Position numbers and translations under genes: made by a program
Notes under the pieces: generated by a model
The model's input: the letters and a program-made list of their open reading frames with translations, nothing else
Databases searched by the model: none
What the model was told of the DNA's origin: nothing
Source: Marinobacter algicola DG893
Lineage (GTDB): Bacteria; Pseudomonadota; Gammaproteobacteria; Pseudomonadales; Oleiphilaceae
NCBI RefSeq assembly: GCF_000170835.1
Contig: NZ_ABCP01000003.1
Span: forward strand, 1 to 64,000
DNA length: 64,000 nucleotides
Reading direction: 5' to 3'
Shown here: positions 11,020 through 21,896 of the stretch, piece by piece
How the letters are laid out: every line of letters starts with the position of its first letter
Numbering within the stretch: the first letter of the stretch is position 1

Positions 11020-11097
11020 GGGCCGCTTTTGCAGTAGGGTCCGCCAAAACCATTTTTGCAAACTTTTACGCACACATCAGATACAACGGGAACCGGT

Positions 11098-12903
11098 ATG
11101 CGCAGTCATTATTGCGGTGGAATCAACGAATCTCACATCGATCAGGAAGTTACTCTTTGCGGTTGGGTTCATCGTCGCCGCGATCACGGCGGGGTGATCT
11201 TTCTGGACCTTCGCGATCGGGACGGTATTTCCCAGGTCGTGTTCGATCCGGATACCCCAGAGAGCTTCAATCTGGCGGAGAAGGTCCGCAGTGAATTCGT
11301 AATTCAGGTGACCGGCCGTGTGCGCCGTCGTCCCGCCGGTACCGAAAACGCTAACATGCCGACTGGGCAGGTTGAGCTGCTGGGTAAGCAGTTGTCCATC
11401 CTGAATGCCGCTGCCACGCCTCCGTTCCCGCTGGATGAGCATGTGGATGTGGGCGAAGATGTTCGCCTGAAGTATCGCTTTGTAGACCTGCGTCGCCCGG
11501 AAATGCTGAACCGCCTGCGTTTCCGTTCCAGGGTGACCAGCTATATTCGCAACTTCCTGGATAGCAACGGTTTCATGGATGTTGAGACGCCCATCCTGAC
11601 CCGAGCCACTCCGGAAGGCGCACGTGACTACCTGGTGCCAAGCCGCACCCATGAAGGCTCCTTCTTTGCGCTGCCCCAGTCCCCGCAGCTTTTCAAGCAG
11701 TTGCTGATGGTGTCCGGTGTGGATCGCTATTACCAGATCGCCAAGTGTTTCCGCGACGAAGACCTGCGCGCCGACCGCCAGCCGGAGTTCACGCAGATTG
11801 ATATCGAAGCCTCGTTTATTGACGAGGAAGCCCTGATGACCCTGAACGAGAACATGATTCGTTCGCTGTTCAAGGATGTACTGGAAGTGGATCTGCCTGA
11901 ATTCCCGCGCATGCCGTACGCCGAGGCAATGCAGCGTTATGGCAGCGACAAGCCGGACCTGCGTATCCCGCTTGAGCTGGTTGACGTGGGTGATCTGGTT
12001 GCGGGCGTTGACTTCAAGGTGTTTGCCGGTCCCGCCAATGACCCCAAGGGCCGCGTAGCAGCACTACGTGTTCCGAAGGGCGGCGAGCTGACCCGCAAAC
12101 AGATCGACGACTACACCAAGTACGTGGGTATCTACGGTGCCAAGGGCCTAGCCTACATCAAGGTCAATGATACGTCCAAGGGCGTTGAAGGTCTGCAGTC
12201 GCCGATCATCAAATTCCTGGGTGACGACGTTGCACAGGCGGTCATCGAGCGTTCCGGTGCGGAAGATGGCGATATCGTGTTCTTCGGCGCCGATAAGACC
12301 AATGTGGTCAACGAAGCCCTGGGCGCGCTCCGCATCAAGGTCGGCCATGACCTGAACATGCTGACGTCCGAGTGGGCGCCACTGTGGGTGGTGGACTTCC
12401 CGATGTTCGAGGAAACGTCTGACGGAAGTCTGACTGCGATTCACCATCCGTTCACGGCGCCGTCCTGTTCTGGCGACGAGCTGGAAGCGTCACCGGCAAC
12501 AGCATTGTCCCGCGCCTACGACATGGTCCTGAACGGCACCGAGCTCGGTGGCGGTTCTATCCGTATTCACGACGAAAAAATGCAGGAAAGCGTGTTCCGT
12601 ACTCTGGGTATTGAGCACGAAGAAGCTCGAGCCAAGTTCGGGTTCCTGCTGGATGCATTGAAATATGGTTGCCCTCCCCATGGCGGCCTGGCGTTTGGCC
12701 TCGACCGTCTGATCATGTTGATGACTGGCGCCAGCTCCATTCGCGATGTAATTGCGTTCCCGAAAACCCAGAGCGCCACCTGTCTGATGACACAGGCGCC
12801 CGGAGAAGTGGACGACAAGCAGTTGCGTGAGCTTCATATCCGCCGCCGCAAGCCCTTGGCCAAGGCCGGCGAAAGTAAGGAAGACACCCAGGCAGGCGAG
12901 TAA
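11098..12903 (+). CDS. aspS: Aspartyl-tRNA synthetase
   Basis: Class II synthetase charging tRNA-Asp, 601 residues, with the bacterial layout: N-terminal OB-fold anticodon domain, catalytic core split by a GAD insertion (about 280-420), and motif 3. Motif 2 is [18 protein letters not shown]; motif 3 contains [13 protein letters not shown] 11098 starts [10 protein letters not shown], the conserved N-terminus; an upstream TTG is rejected. The anticodon domain has His30 in RRRDHGG and Gly81, where discriminating E. coli AspRS has Leu and a different residue. The His/Gly pair is associated with relaxed AspRS that also charges tRNA-Asn. yebC follows. Confidence 0.95.
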   Translation: MRSHYCGGINESHIDQEVTLCGWVHRRRDHGGVIFLDLRDRDGISQVVFDPDTPESFNLAEKVRSEFVIQVTGRVRRRPAGTENANMPTGQVELLGKQLSILNAAATPPFPLDEHVDVGEDVRLKYRFVDLRRPEMLNRLRFRSRVTSYIRNFLDSNGFMDVETPILTRATPEGARDYLVPSRTHEGSFFALPQSPQLFKQLLMVSGVDRYYQIAKCFRDEDLRADRQPEFTQIDIEASFIDEEALMTLNENMIRSLFKDVLEVDLPEFPRMPYAEAMQRYGSDKPDLRIPLELVDVGDLVAGVDFKVFAGPANDPKGRVAALRVPKGGELTRKQIDDYTKYVGIYGAKGLAYIKVNDTSKGVEGLQSPIIKFLGDDVAQAVIERSGAEDGDIVFFGADKTNVVNEALGALRIKVGHDLNMLTSEWAPLWVVDFPMFEETSDGSLTAIHHPFTAPSCSGDELEASPATALSRAYDMVLNGTELGGGSIRIHDEKMQESVFRTLGIEHEEARAKFGFLLDALKYGCPPHGGLAFGLDRLIMLMTGASSIRDVIAFPKTQSATCLMTQAPGEVDDKQLRELHIRRRKPLAKAGESKEDTQAGE

Positions 12904-12911
12904 CGCAATGC

Positions 12912-12935
12912 CGGAGCACACCCTCGTGTGCTCCG
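12912..12935 (+). other. Stem-loop between aspS and yebC
   Basis: A perfect 9-bp inverted repeat, CGGAGCACA (12912-12920) and TGTGCTCCG (12927-12935), encloses a six-base loop with no T run. Its right arm CTCCG could instead pair with CGGAG (12944-12948), the ribosome-binding site of yebC, so two alternative folds are possible. Confidence 0.55.
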
Positions 12936-12954
12936 CGACTGAACGGAGTTGATT

Positions 12955-13704
12955 ATGGCTGGACACAGTAAATGGGCCAACATCAAGCACCGTAAAGCGG
13001 CTCAGGACGCCAAACGCGGTAAGATTTTCACCAAGATCATTCGCGAGTTGACGGTGGCGGCCCGTCAGGGCGGGGGAAATCCGGATGACAATCCGCGATT
13101 GCGGGGCGTTATCGACAAGGCCCTGACCGCCAACATGAAGAAGGACACTATCGAGCGCGCCGTTGAGCGGGGTGCCGGGGATGGTGACGACAGCAACTAC
13201 GAGGAACTGACTTACGAAGGTTATGGTCCTGGTGGCGTTGCGATCTTTGTGGAAGTCATGACGGATAACCGTAACCGTACCGTGGCCGACATTCGTCACG
13301 CCCTGAACAAGATGGGCGGCAACCTCGGGACTGACGGTTCGGTAGCGTATCTTTTCAGTAAGCAGGGTATTATCAGCTACAGTCCGGAGATGGACGAAGA
13401 CCGGCTGATGGAAGCCGCCCTGGTTGCCGGTGCTGAGGACTTGGCAACGCTCAGTGACGGCTCCTTCGAGATTGTCACCGTGCCAGATCAGTTTCTCGAC
13501 GTTAAACAGTCCTTGGTGGAGTCCGGCCTGATACCCGATAACGCAGAAGTCACTATGGTGCCCTCAACCACTGTAGAGCTGGGTGAGGAGGGCGCAGAGC
13601 CCATCCTCAAGCTCATCGATATGCTGGAAGACCTGGACGATGTGCAGAATGTCTATCACAACGCCGATATATCGGCGGACGTGATGGAGGCACTCCATCA
13701 ATAA
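12955..13704 (+). CDS. yebC: YebC/PmpR-family translational or transcriptional regulator
   Basis: A 249-residue member of the widespread YebC family (DUF28). It begins with the signature [22 protein letters not shown] and contains [12 protein letters not shown] and [12 protein letters not shown]. Family members have been described as DNA-binding regulators and, more recently, as factors that help ribosomes through difficult motifs. ATG 12955 has GGAG eight bases upstream; an in-frame TTG two codons earlier is unlikely. The gene lies between aspS and ruvC, a conserved order in gammaproteobacteria. Confidence 0.95.
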   Translation: MAGHSKWANIKHRKAAQDAKRGKIFTKIIRELTVAARQGGGNPDDNPRLRGVIDKALTANMKKDTIERAVERGAGDGDDSNYEELTYEGYGPGGVAIFVEVMTDNRNRTVADIRHALNKMGGNLGTDGSVAYLFSKQGIISYSPEMDEDRLMEAALVAGAEDLATLSDGSFEIVTVPDQFLDVKQSLVESGLIPDNAEVTMVPSTTVELGEEGAEPILKLIDMLEDLDDVQNVYHNADISADVMEALHQ

Positions 13705-13713
13705 GGACGCAAC

Positions 13714-14244
13714 GTGTCGATAATCATGGGGGTTGACCCCGGATCACGCATTACCGGTTACGGTATTGTCCGGGCCGAAGGCCGAGTGATCGAATATATT
13801 GACAGTGGATGCATCCGGGTCGGCGAGAAGCCCATGGCGGAACGCCTGCAAACCATCTTCCATAGTCTGGCAACGCTCATTGGCGAATACCGCCCTGAAG
13901 AATTCGCCATCGAGCAGGTATTCATGGCCCGTAACCCGGATTCAGCGCTGAAGTTGGGGCAGGCGAGAGGCGCGGCAATTGTTGCGGCGGCCAACAGCGG
14001 GCTGGCTGTCCATGAGTATTCCGCCCGGCAGGTGAAGCAGGCCGTCGTAGGCAAGGGCGGGGCTGACAAGGCCCAGGTCCAGCATATGGTACAGGTGCTC
14101 TTGGCGCTGTCCCGCAAGCCCCAGGCCGATGCCGCAGACGCACTGGCAATCGCGCTGTGTCACGCCCACATGAGCCAGAGCGTTGCCAGGCTGGCGTCTG
14201 GAGGCGGCGGAAAAGTGCGCAGTGGCCGGGTCCGAAGACAATAA
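13714..14244 (+). CDS. ruvC: Holliday junction endonuclease RuvC
   Basis: Resolves Holliday junctions by symmetrical nicking, together with RuvAB. The 176-residue protein has the RNase H-like fold with acidic residues in [12 protein letters not shown] (Asp), FAIEQVF (Glu) and [12 protein letters not shown] (paired Asp). The start is GTG 13714 with AAGGA seven bases upstream, giving [11 protein letters not shown], parallel to E. coli MAIILGIDPGS. An ATG four codons on is the alternative. The C-terminal tail is basic. Confidence 0.95.
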   Translation: MSIIMGVDPGSRITGYGIVRAEGRVIEYIDSGCIRVGEKPMAERLQTIFHSLATLIGEYRPEEFAIEQVFMARNPDSALKLGQARGAAIVAAANSGLAVHEYSARQVKQAVVGKGGADKAQVQHMVQVLLALSRKPQADAADALAIALCHAHMSQSVARLASGGGGKVRSGRVRRQ

Positions 14245-14275
14245 CCGGGTTCATTGAAATCCAGGGAGAAACCCA

Positions 14276-14908
14276 TTGATTGGTCGTATCCGAGGCATCC
14301 TGATTGAAAAATCCCCCGCCCAGGCATTGGTGGAATGCGCCGGCCTGGGGTATGAAGTCGATATTCCCTATACCACCTTCTTTAACCTTCCCGAAACCGG
14401 CGCTGAGCTGGTTCTCCACACCCACTTTGTTGTTCGCGAGGACGCCCAGAGCCTCTACGGCTTCTCTTCACGGCTGGACCGGGACCTGTTCCGTTTGCTG
14501 ATCAAGGTCAATGGGGTTGGTCCCAAGCTTGCCGCGGGGATTCTGTCGGGGTTAGATGCCAATCAGTTTATCCGCTGTGTTGAGGCTCGCGATGCCAATG
14601 CCCTGGTCAAGCTCCCCGGTGTTGGCAAGAAAACCGCCGAACGCCTGCTTATTGAAATGACAGATCGTATAGGGCAACTTGAAGGGCAGTTCATACCAGC
14701 GTCGCCAAATGCGACGGTTACCTCTGACTCAGCCAATGCGGGCGTTGTGGCAGGTCATGACCCCAGGGAAGAGGCGGAAGCCGCCCTGATTGCCCTGGGT
14801 TACAAGCCGCAGGAGGCGTCCAAGGCCATCAGCAAAGTGGCGGAGGAAAGCATGTCGAGCCAGGAATTGATTCGGTTAGCGCTACGGGCAATGATTCCTG
14901 CCAGTTAG
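14276..14908 (+). CDS. ruvA: Holliday junction branch migration protein RuvA
   Basis: Tetrameric junction-binding protein that loads RuvB. It has 210 residues: N-terminal OB-fold (MIGRIRGILIEK), two helix-hairpin-helix motifs (LIKVNGVGPKLAAGIL and LVKLPGVGKKTAERLL), a flexible linker (about 145-160) and the C-terminal RuvB-contact domain (AALIALGYKPQEASKAI). The start is TTG 14276 with AGGGAG about 8 bases upstream. It follows ruvC by 31 bp. The 155-bp gap before ruvB has no gene or obvious terminator. Confidence 0.95.
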   Translation: MIGRIRGILIEKSPAQALVECAGLGYEVDIPYTTFFNLPETGAELVLHTHFVVREDAQSLYGFSSRLDRDLFRLLIKVNGVGPKLAAGILSGLDANQFIRCVEARDANALVKLPGVGKKTAERLLIEMTDRIGQLEGQFIPASPNATVTSDSANAGVVAGHDPREEAEAALIALGYKPQEASKAISKVAEESMSSQELIRLALRAMIPAS

Positions 14909-15063
14909 CCGGCTGGTTAAAGGAGTGTCATCAACCACCTCCTGGCCCCATATGTGTAGAGAGCGTAACGTGACAGCAAAAGCGCCGTTTGTACAATTGG
15001 GGCATAATGAACCCGATACGAGTGTACAGGCATGTTGTTGATTTCCTCTGAGCGGGTAGTTCA

Positions 15064-16092
15064 ATGATTGAATCGGATCGCCTGATTACAGCCCAGGCCG
15101 GACAATACGAGGAAGTGCAGGATCGAGCGATCCGTCCCGGTGTTCTAGCGGACTATGTTGGCCAGCCCGCTGTGCGGGAGCAGATGGAAATCTTCATTTC
15201 CGCCGCGCGGGGCCGCCAGGAGGCATTGGATCATGTTCTGATCTTTGGTCCGCCGGGGCTGGGCAAGACCACGCTCGCCAACATCATTGCCAATGAAATG
15301 GGTGTGTCGATTAAGACCACATCCGGCCCGGTGTTGGAAAAAGCCGGTGATCTGGCCGCCATGCTGACCAACCTCGAAGAGGGTGATGTCCTCTTCATTG
15401 ATGAAATTCATCGTCTCAGCGCCGCCGTGGAAGAAGTGCTCTACCCGGCGATGGAAGACTACCAGCTGGATATCATGATTGGAGAGGGGCCGGCGGCCCG
15501 CTCCATCAAGCTGGACTTACCCCCGTTTACCCTGGTGGGTGCTACAACGCGCGCCGGGCTTCTGACATCGCCGCTGCGGGATCGTTTCGGCATCGTCCAG
15601 CGCCTTGAGTTCTATAACACCAAGGATCTGACCGATATTATTCTTCGTTCCGCGCGATTGTCATCGGTCACTATCGACAACGGCGGTGCCTACGAGATTG
15701 CCCGCCGTTCCCGGGGAACACCCCGTATTGCCAACCGCCTGCTACGCAGAGTGCGTGACTTTGCGGAGGTAAAAGCAGATGGCCGCATTAGTGAATCCAT
15801 CGCGGACCAGGCACTGAATATGTTGAAAGTGGACGCCCAGGGGTTTGATCACATGGACCGGCGCCTGCTTTTGGCGATGATTGAAAAGTTTGATGGTGGC
15901 CCGGTGGGTGTCGAAAGCCTGGCGGCGGCGATCAGTGAAGAACGGGGTACCATCGAGGACGTTCTCGAGCCGTTCCTGATCCAGCAGGGTTTCATGGTAC
16001 GCACGCCCCGTGGGCGAATGGTGACGTCCAATGCCTACCAGCATTTCGGCGTAGTACCATCCGGTCCGGAACGGGAGGACCTTTTTGACTGA
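15064..16092 (+). CDS. ruvB: Holliday junction DNA helicase RuvB
   Basis: AAA+ motor driving branch migration, 342 residues. Walker A is [12 protein letters not shown] and Walker B lies in LFIDEIHRL. Sensor 1 is in [19 protein letters not shown], the arginine-finger region. A C-terminal winged-helix domain contains [26 protein letters not shown] 15064 has only a weak purine stretch (GAGCGGG) upstream. It overlaps ybgC by 8 bp. Confidence 0.97.
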   Translation: MIESDRLITAQAGQYEEVQDRAIRPGVLADYVGQPAVREQMEIFISAARGRQEALDHVLIFGPPGLGKTTLANIIANEMGVSIKTTSGPVLEKAGDLAAMLTNLEEGDVLFIDEIHRLSAAVEEVLYPAMEDYQLDIMIGEGPAARSIKLDLPPFTLVGATTRAGLLTSPLRDRFGIVQRLEFYNTKDLTDIILRSARLSSVTIDNGGAYEIARRSRGTPRIANRLLRRVRDFAEVKADGRISESIADQALNMLKVDAQGFDHMDRRLLLAMIEKFDGGPVGVESLAAAISEERGTIEDVLEPFLIQQGFMVRTPRGRMVTSNAYQHFGVVPSGPEREDLFD

Positions 16093-16528
16093 GCGTTATG
16101 ATTCGTCGGCCGGGTTGGCGGTTCGCGTGTACATCGAGGATACCGACGCCGGAGGTATCGTATACCACGCGAAGTACCTGCACTACATGGAACGTGCCCG
16201 TACGGAGTGGGTTCGTCACAAGGGTGTCGGGCTTCGCGCCGGCCTGGCGGATAACATCAGTTACGTTGTCCAGCGCCTGTCGATTCATTACGGTGCCCCG
16301 GCCAGGCTCGACGATGAGTTGCGAGTGATCGCGGAACCGGTGGCCTTCGGCCGTGTATGGATGGATTTTCGTCAGCAGGTTGTTCGCAGCTCCGACGACA
16401 AGGTACTGGCATCGGCGGACGTTCGCGTGGCTTGTATTGCACTGGATTCCGGCCGGCCAAGACGCCTTCCGGCAAACATGCTGGAGTTGCTGGAAAGCAA
16501 CCTGAAAACCAATTCACAAGTGGAATAA
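16085..16528 (+). CDS. ybgC: Tol-Pal system acyl-CoA thioesterase
   Basis: Hot-dog-fold thioesterase, 147 residues, usually first in the tol-pal operon. The signature [24 protein letters not shown] has the catalytic Asp of the 4HBT family. In E. coli YbgC acts on acyl-CoA/ACP species and contacts phospholipid synthesis. The start is TTG 16085, preceded at seven bases by GGAGG inside the end of ruvB, which points to translational coupling. tolQ follows 14 bp downstream. Confidence 0.92.
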   Translation: MTERYDSSAGLAVRVYIEDTDAGGIVYHAKYLHYMERARTEWVRHKGVGLRAGLADNISYVVQRLSIHYGAPARLDDELRVIAEPVAFGRVWMDFRQQVVRSSDDKVLASADVRVACIALDSGRPRRLPANMLELLESNLKTNSQVE

Positions 16529-16542
16529 TCCAGGAGTAAAAG

Positions 16543-17232
16543 GTGGAGTCAGAAGTTTCTGTTTGGTATCTCATCGCCAACGCCGGCGTGCTGGTTCAGC
16601 TGGTTATGCTGTTGCTTGCCCTGGCGTCCATTATCTCCTGGGCACTGATCTTCCAGCGCCTGAAGGTGTTCCGCAAGGCCAAGCAGGCCCAGTATGCGTT
16701 CGAGGAACGGTTCTGGTCCGGAATGGACCTGGGTCAGCTCTACCGGGAAGTGAACAGTAATCCGACGCCGTTCTCCGGTATGGAATCGTTGTTCCGCGCC
16801 GGTTTCAAGGAATTTTCCCGTCTGCGCCAACAAAGCCGGGATGCCGATGCTGTCATGGAAGGCACCCAGCGTGCGATGCGAGTGGCGTTTTCCCGCGAGC
16901 AGGAGCGGTTGGAGATGCATTTGCCGTTTCTTGCAACCGTCGGCTCCACCAGCCCCTATGTCGGTCTGTTTGGCACGGTCTGGGGCATCATGAATTCGTT
17001 TCGGGGACTGGCTCAGGTTCAGCAGGCGACCCTTGCAACGGTAGCCCCCGGTATTTCCGAGGCATTGATAGCAACGGCAATGGGCCTGTTTGCGGCCATC
17101 CCCGCCGTGATTGCCTACAACCGTTTCTCCGCTATCTCCGACGCACTGCTGAAGAACTATGAAACCTTCGCCGATGAGTTTTCGAGCATCCTCCATCGCC
17201 GTGTGCATAACAGCGAGCAGTCAGCCGCATGA
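16543..17232 (+). CDS. tolQ: Tol-Pal inner-membrane motor subunit TolQ
   Basis: Proton-channel subunit of the TolQR motor that energises outer-membrane constriction. It has 229 residues and three membrane spans: about 12-35, and two after the cytoplasmic domain (THR-containing GSTSPYVGLFGTVWGIMNSF and the segment ALIATAMGLFAAIPAVIAYN), typical of MotA/TolQ/ExbB. The start is GTG 16543 with AGGAG six bases upstream. The cytoplasmic loop is rich in charged residues. It is in the middle of an intact tol operon. Confidence 0.95.
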   Translation: MESEVSVWYLIANAGVLVQLVMLLLALASIISWALIFQRLKVFRKAKQAQYAFEERFWSGMDLGQLYREVNSNPTPFSGMESLFRAGFKEFSRLRQQSRDADAVMEGTQRAMRVAFSREQERLEMHLPFLATVGSTSPYVGLFGTVWGIMNSFRGLAQVQQATLATVAPGISEALIATAMGLFAAIPAVIAYNRFSAISDALLKNYETFADEFSSILHRRVHNSEQSAA

Positions 17233-17275
17233 GGATGGCAGCCAGTAAAGGACAGCCAGTCGGGAGAGCCGAAAC

Positions 17276-17722
<447 letters not shown>

Positions 17723-17743
17723 GTACAGAGCAGGCAGGTTTTT

Positions 17744-18775
17744 GTGAGAGGTCATGAGCGTGATGTAACCAACACGGGCCAGCCCCCCTGGAAGTCGCCC
17801 GTGGCTCTGTCAATCCTGCTGCATGGATTGATTCTGGGCGTGGCCCTGGCCGGGTGGACATGGACCGATCCCTCCGAGGATCCGCCGCCGCCCAGTATTT
17901 CTGCGCGCCTGATCACTCCGAACGAGCCGGAGCCCAGCCCGGTGACGGAACCGGTTGATGAGCCGGATCGTGACGAAGAACGCAGGCAGGAGGAAGAGAA
18001 AGAACGTAAGGAAGAAGCCGAACGCCGAAAAGCCGAAGAAGAGCGCGAACGGGAAGAGGCCCGCCGTATCCAGCAGGAAAAAGAGCAGAAGCTGGAGCAG
18101 CAACGCCAGGAAGAAGCGGCCGAGCGGGAGCGTGAGCAGCAGCGCAAAGCGGAAGAGGCTGCCCGCCAGAAGGCTGCGGCTGAAGCCAAGGAGCGCGAGC
18201 GTCAAAAGGCCGAGGAAGAAAAGCGTCGTCAGGAAGAGGCCGCCCGGAAGGCTGCGGAGGAAAAACGCCGCGCCGAAGAGCAGCGAAAGAAGGAAGAGGC
18301 CGAGCAGAAAGCAAGGGAAGAGCGAGAGCGCCAGGAAGCCGAACGCAAACGCAAGGAGCGAGAGCGGCGGTTGAAGGAGCAGCAACTGGAAGCTCTGGCG
18401 GAAGAAGCGCAGCAAGAGCGCGAGGCTGAAGAGCGCCGTAAGAGGGAGGCGGCTGCTGCCAAGGCACGCGAGTCACAAATGCTGTCGGAAAGTCAGAAAT
18501 ATCAGGCGCTGATTCGGGAACGGTTAAGTCAGGCCTGGTATCCGCCATCGTCGGCAACGGAGGAGATGACCGCAAGGCTTCAGATCACCTTGCTACCGAC
18601 GGGTGAACTTGCCTCGGTAAAGCTTGTCTCCACCAGTGGAAACACGGCATTCGATAATTCAGCGCTGGGCGCGGTTAAATCGCTGAATCGTTATCCGATT
18701 CCCGATGATCGGGACACGTTTGAAAAGTATTTTCGCCAGTTTACGATTGAGTTCAATCCCCGGCGGTTGAGATAA
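17744..18775 (+). CDS. tolA: Tol-Pal periplasm-spanning protein TolA
   Basis: Links the TolQR motor to TolB/Pal across the periplasm. It has 343 residues: a short cytoplasmic N-terminus, one membrane helix (about 17-38, [19 protein letters not shown]), a Pro-rich stretch, then a very long Glu/Lys/Arg/Ala helical domain (about 65-245). The globular C-terminal domain (about 246-343) has the TonB-like [19 protein letters not shown] region. The start is GTG 17744 with AGGCAGG upstream. The repetitive helix sequence produces long meaningless open frames on the other strand. Confidence 0.93.
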   Translation: MRGHERDVTNTGQPPWKSPVALSILLHGLILGVALAGWTWTDPSEDPPPPSISARLITPNEPEPSPVTEPVDEPDRDEERRQEEEKERKEEAERRKAEEEREREEARRIQQEKEQKLEQQRQEEAAEREREQQRKAEEAARQKAAAEAKERERQKAEEEKRRQEEAARKAAEEKRRAEEQRKKEEAEQKAREERERQEAERKRKERERRLKEQQLEALAEEAQQEREAEERRKREAAAAKARESQMLSESQKYQALIRERLSQAWYPPSSATEEMTARLQITLLPTGELASVKLVSTSGNTAFDNSALGAVKSLNRYPIPDDRDTFEKYFRQFTIEFNPRRLR

Positions 18776-18780
18776 GGGCA

Positions 18781-20121
18781 ATGGGAAATCAAATGACGAA
18801 CCGGAGTACAACAGGCACAACCCCTACCAGCATGGCGATGACATGGTTGCTTATGCTGATGGTGATGATAGGAAGCAGCCCGGCGGCCCACGCAGAGTTG
18901 TTGATACGAATCACGGAGGGTGCGGATTCCGCCATTCCGGTCGCCGTGGTCCCATTCGCTGAAACGGGTCAAATCCCGTCTGGCGATAAGGTCAGCAGTA
19001 TCGTTCGCGACGACCTCACCATGAGCGGTGAATTCAAGCCACTGCCACCGGAGAAAATGCTCAGTCTGCCGTCCAGTGGCGACGAGGTTTATTTTCGCGA
19101 CTGGCGGCTTCTTGGCCAGCGATATGTGCTGGTTGGCCAGCTCACTCGCACCGGCGACAAGATCGAGGCCCGTTACGAGTTGTTCGATGTGAACCGCGAG
19201 GAGAGGATCCTTGGGGCAACAGCGTCCTCATCGGTGAACAGCACACGAAGCCTTGCACACCACATCAGTGACAAGGTGTATGAGGCTATTACCGGTGTGC
19301 CGGGCGCATTTTCGACCAAGCTGGCCTATGTCACGCTTCAGCGCTCCGGTGGCAAAGCCCTGTATCGTCTGCAGGTCAGTGATGTGGATGGCAAAAGGGC
19401 CAGAGTCAGGCTGGAAAGTGATGAGCCTATCTTGTCGCCAGCCTGGTCGCCCGATGGCAAGAGGCTCGCCTATGTGTCGTTTGAAACCGGTAAGCCCGCG
19501 ATTTACATCCATGAGCTTTCATCGGGCAACCGCACGAAAATTGCGGACTTCCGGGGTTTGAATTCCGCGCCAGCCTGGTCTCCTGATGGCCGTTCACTTT
19601 TGTTGACCCTGTCAAAAGACGGCAATGCCGAAGTCTATAAGATGGATATCCAGAGCCGCTCGCTCAAGCGGCTGACCAGTCACTGGTCTATTGATACGGA
19701 ACCCACCTGGGATCATACGGGTAAAGGTTTCTTCTTTACGTCTGATCGTTCCGGGGGGCCGCAGATCTACCATAAGTCCAGTGAGAGCGCGGAACCCCGC
19801 AGAATTACCTTCGGTAGTCGCTATAATGCCCGCCCGCGGCCAGACAACGATGGCAAGTACGTCTACTATGTGCATCAGAGAGACAAGGCGTTTCACATAG
19901 CGAGGACGAACCTGCAGACGGAGGAAGAAACGATTCTCACCCGGACTGAGTCCGATGAGTCGCCCAGTGTTTCGCCCAATGGCCGGATGTTGATCTATGC
20001 AACCAAGCAGGGCGGCGACAGTGTACTAACTGTAATTGCCGCGGATGGCGGAGCGGCCTATAGTCTGCCGGCCTCGGAGGGTGATGTGCGTGAACCGGCA
20101 TGGTCACCGATCGTAGAGTAA
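18781..20121 (+). CDS. tolB: Tol-Pal beta-propeller protein TolB
   Basis: Periplasmic partner of Pal and TolA, 446 residues. The signal peptide ends at AHA (36-38). The N-terminal alpha/beta domain contains [13 protein letters not shown] six-bladed beta-propeller contains repeated [31 protein letters not shown] and [13 protein letters not shown] blade motifs. The first ATG (18781) lies 5 bases after the tolA stop with AAGGG close by; ATG 18793 is an alternative with a more normal spacing. Confidence 0.95.
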   Translation: MGNQMTNRSTTGTTPTSMAMTWLLMLMVMIGSSPAAHAELLIRITEGADSAIPVAVVPFAETGQIPSGDKVSSIVRDDLTMSGEFKPLPPEKMLSLPSSGDEVYFRDWRLLGQRYVLVGQLTRTGDKIEARYELFDVNREERILGATASSSVNSTRSLAHHISDKVYEAITGVPGAFSTKLAYVTLQRSGGKALYRLQVSDVDGKRARVRLESDEPILSPAWSPDGKRLAYVSFETGKPAIYIHELSSGNRTKIADFRGLNSAPAWSPDGRSLLLTLSKDGNAEVYKMDIQSRSLKRLTSHWSIDTEPTWDHTGKGFFFTSDRSGGPQIYHKSSESAEPRRITFGSRYNARPRPDNDGKYVYYVHQRDKAFHIARTNLQTEEETILTRTESDESPSVSPNGRMLIYATKQGGDSVLTVIAADGGAAYSLPASEGDVREPAWSPIVE

Positions 20122-20194
20122 ACCGGAACTCCAAACAGAACAGGTTCGTTTGTATTAACGTACAACAGACTCTCAAAAAAGGAAGGAAGTGATT

Positions 20195-20773
20195 ATGAAC
20201 GTATCAGCTCACCACAAATTGTTCGCCATGGTACTGTCTCTTGGTCTGATTGCTGGTTGCAGCAGCACCGGTGAGACCACTGAAGACGGCGCGTACGGTT
20301 CTGATGTTTCTGCTGTCGATCAGGACGGTGGCAGCACTGTTTATGGCGGCGACGATGATGGCGGTGTGTCTTCGTCCGAGATGAGCGAAGAGCAGCGTCG
20401 TGAGGCAGAAGCTCGTGCCGCACGGGCTGAAGAGGCTGCCATGCGCGAAATCACCACCTTTTACTTTGATTTCGATACTGCCGAAATCAAAGCCGAAGCC
20501 CGCGAAGTGCTGGTGGCTCACGCCCGGTTCCTGCAGGCCAATCCTGGCCAGAATGTCCGTATTGAAGGGCATGCTGACGAACGTGGCACGAAAGAATACA
20601 ACCTCGCGCTGGGCGAGCGTCGTGCCAACGCCATCGAGCGTTTCCTGATCGTGAACGGCGCTTCCCGTGGCCAGACCGAAACCATCAGCTATGGTGAAGA
20701 GAAGCCGGCCGTGATGGGTTCCAGTGAGAGCGCGTGGGCTCAGAACCGTCGCGTTGAACTCGTTTTCCAGTAA
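20195..20773 (+). CDS. pal: Peptidoglycan-associated lipoprotein Pal
   Basis: Outer-membrane lipoprotein that grips peptidoglycan through its OmpA-like domain. It has 192 residues: a lipoprotein signal with lipobox LIAGC (Cys22), an acidic Gly/Ser/Asp-rich linker (about 25-75), then the OmpA-C domain with VRIEGHADERGTKEYNLALG, the diaminopimelate-binding region. ATG 20195 has AAGGAAG upstream; a GTG two codons earlier overlaps that site and is less likely. A small inverted repeat (TTGTA/TACAA, 20150-20165) lies in the tolB-pal gap. Confidence 0.96.
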   Translation: MNVSAHHKLFAMVLSLGLIAGCSSTGETTEDGAYGSDVSAVDQDGGSTVYGGDDDGGVSSSEMSEEQRREAEARAARAEEAAMREITTFYFDFDTAEIKAEAREVLVAHARFLQANPGQNVRIEGHADERGTKEYNLALGERRANAIERFLIVNGASRGQTETISYGEEKPAVMGSSESAWAQNRRVELVFQ

Positions 20774-20785
20774 CAGGCGAACCCC

Positions 20786-21562
20786 ATGAGACATTTGCTC
20801 ATGGCGACAGTGATGCTCCCGCTTGCCTTCGGGCAAGCGGGCGGCGCGCTGGCGCAATCCGTTTCTCCGGCGTTCCAGGACAATGCGTCTGAGGCTGAAC
20901 GCAAGGCTGGCAACAGTCAGGCCAATGCGGAACTGTTCTACATGATTCAGCAGCTGCAGGGCGAGATTCGCCGATTGCAGGGGCGGGTCGAAGAACAGCG
21001 CAACCTCATTGATCGGCTCACCAAGCAGTCACGGGACCGCTATATCGACCTCGACCAGCGAATTCTGAAACTCTCTGAAAAGATCTCGGAAGCGCCTGCG
21101 CCGAGCTCAGAGGGTGCGGGTGACTCGGCCGAAACAGCGGGAGAGTCGGGGGTGAAAACCAGAATCTACCGGCAGCCTTCCGACAAAGAACGAACGGATT
21201 ACCAGAAAATCCAGACTCTGATTCATCAGGAAAAGAATTACGACCAGGCGATCAATGGGTTGTACGACTTTATAGATGAATATGAAGAGGGCGACCTGAC
21301 GGTCAACGCCTATTACTGGCTGGGCGAGGTGTACCTCGTTGAGGAGCAGCTGGAACAGGCGCGGCAGGCGTTCACCATCGTTGCGACCCGTTATGGGGAT
21401 CATCGCAAGGCTCCGGATGCCGTTTACAAGCTTGGCGTGACCCTGGACCGGCTTGGTGATAAGGAGCAGGCTCGTGGGCGTATGCAAACCGTGGTCCGTG
21501 ACTATCCGAATACCAGTGCCGCTGAGTTGGCGCAGAAGTACCTCGACTCCAATAACGGCTGA
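20786..21562 (+). CDS. cpoB: Cell division coordinator CpoB (YbgF)
   Basis: Periplasmic TPR protein that coordinates PBP1B and Tol during constriction. It has 258 residues: a signal peptide ending ALA (21-23), an N-terminal trimerising coiled coil (about 45-105, IQQLQGEIRRLQGRVEEQRN), an acidic linker, and a C-terminal TPR domain (about 135-255) with the YWLGEVYLVEEQLEQARQAF repeat. It is the last gene of the operon, 12 bp after pal, followed by tRNA genes. Confidence 0.93.
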   Translation: MRHLLMATVMLPLAFGQAGGALAQSVSPAFQDNASEAERKAGNSQANAELFYMIQQLQGEIRRLQGRVEEQRNLIDRLTKQSRDRYIDLDQRILKLSEKISEAPAPSSEGAGDSAETAGESGVKTRIYRQPSDKERTDYQKIQTLIHQEKNYDQAINGLYDFIDEYEEGDLTVNAYYWLGEVYLVEEQLEQARQAFTIVATRYGDHRKAPDAVYKLGVTLDRLGDKEQARGRMQTVVRDYPNTSAAELAQKYLDSNNG

Positions 21563-21606
21563 TCATGGTCATCGCGAGGAATGTTGAGAAACCTGGGAAT
21601 TAGGGG

Positions 21607-21634
21607 TTGATCGGCGCTGAAAAATCATTACTAT
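21607..21634 (+). promoter_or_regulatory. Promoter of the tRNA-Lys pair
   Basis: TTGATC (21607-21612), 16 bases, TACTAT (21629-21634). Transcription would start about 6-8 bases before the first tRNA. A GC-rich discriminator (GCGCC) follows the -10 box, as in stringently controlled stable-RNA promoters. Confidence 0.5.
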
Positions 21635-21647
21635 ATGCGCCTCGTTT

Positions 21648-21723
21648 GGGTCGTTAGCTCAGTTGGTAGAGCAGTTGGCTTTTAACCAATTGGTCGAAGG
21701 TTCGAATCCTTCACGACCCACCA
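21648..21723 (+). tRNA. tRNA-Lys (anticodon UUU), copy 1
   Basis: A 76-base cloverleaf: acceptor GGGTCGT with ACGACCC, D-arm GCTC/GAGC, anticodon stem TTGGC/ACCAA-type with loop CTTTTAA giving anticodon TTT, T-loop TTCGAAT, and encoded CCA. Identical in sequence to the copy 66 bp downstream. Confidence 0.97.
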
Positions 21724-21789
21724 AATTACGAATGAGGCGGTGGACTGAGTCGTCGCGTTGTTCCGGTCCGGATTCGGGCCGACAGTTAT

Positions 21790-21865
21790 GGGTCGTTAGC
21801 TCAGTTGGTAGAGCAGTTGGCTTTTAACCAATTGGTCGAAGGTTCGAATCCTTCACGACCCACCA
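21790..21865 (+). tRNA. tRNA-Lys (anticodon UUU), copy 2
   Basis: Exact duplicate of the upstream tRNA-Lys(UUU), 76 bases with encoded CCA. It is followed within about 30 bases by a strong terminator, so the two copies probably form one transcript processed into two tRNAs. Confidence 0.97.
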
Positions 21866-21896
21866 ACAGAACAGGAAGCCAAAGCGGCTCCTGTCG

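Noticed and set aside
17752-18575. Three long minus-strand frames rich in Leu, Phe, Ser or Pro
   Set aside because: Produced by the Glu/Lys/Arg/Ala repeats of tolA on the other strand; low-complexity, not genes.
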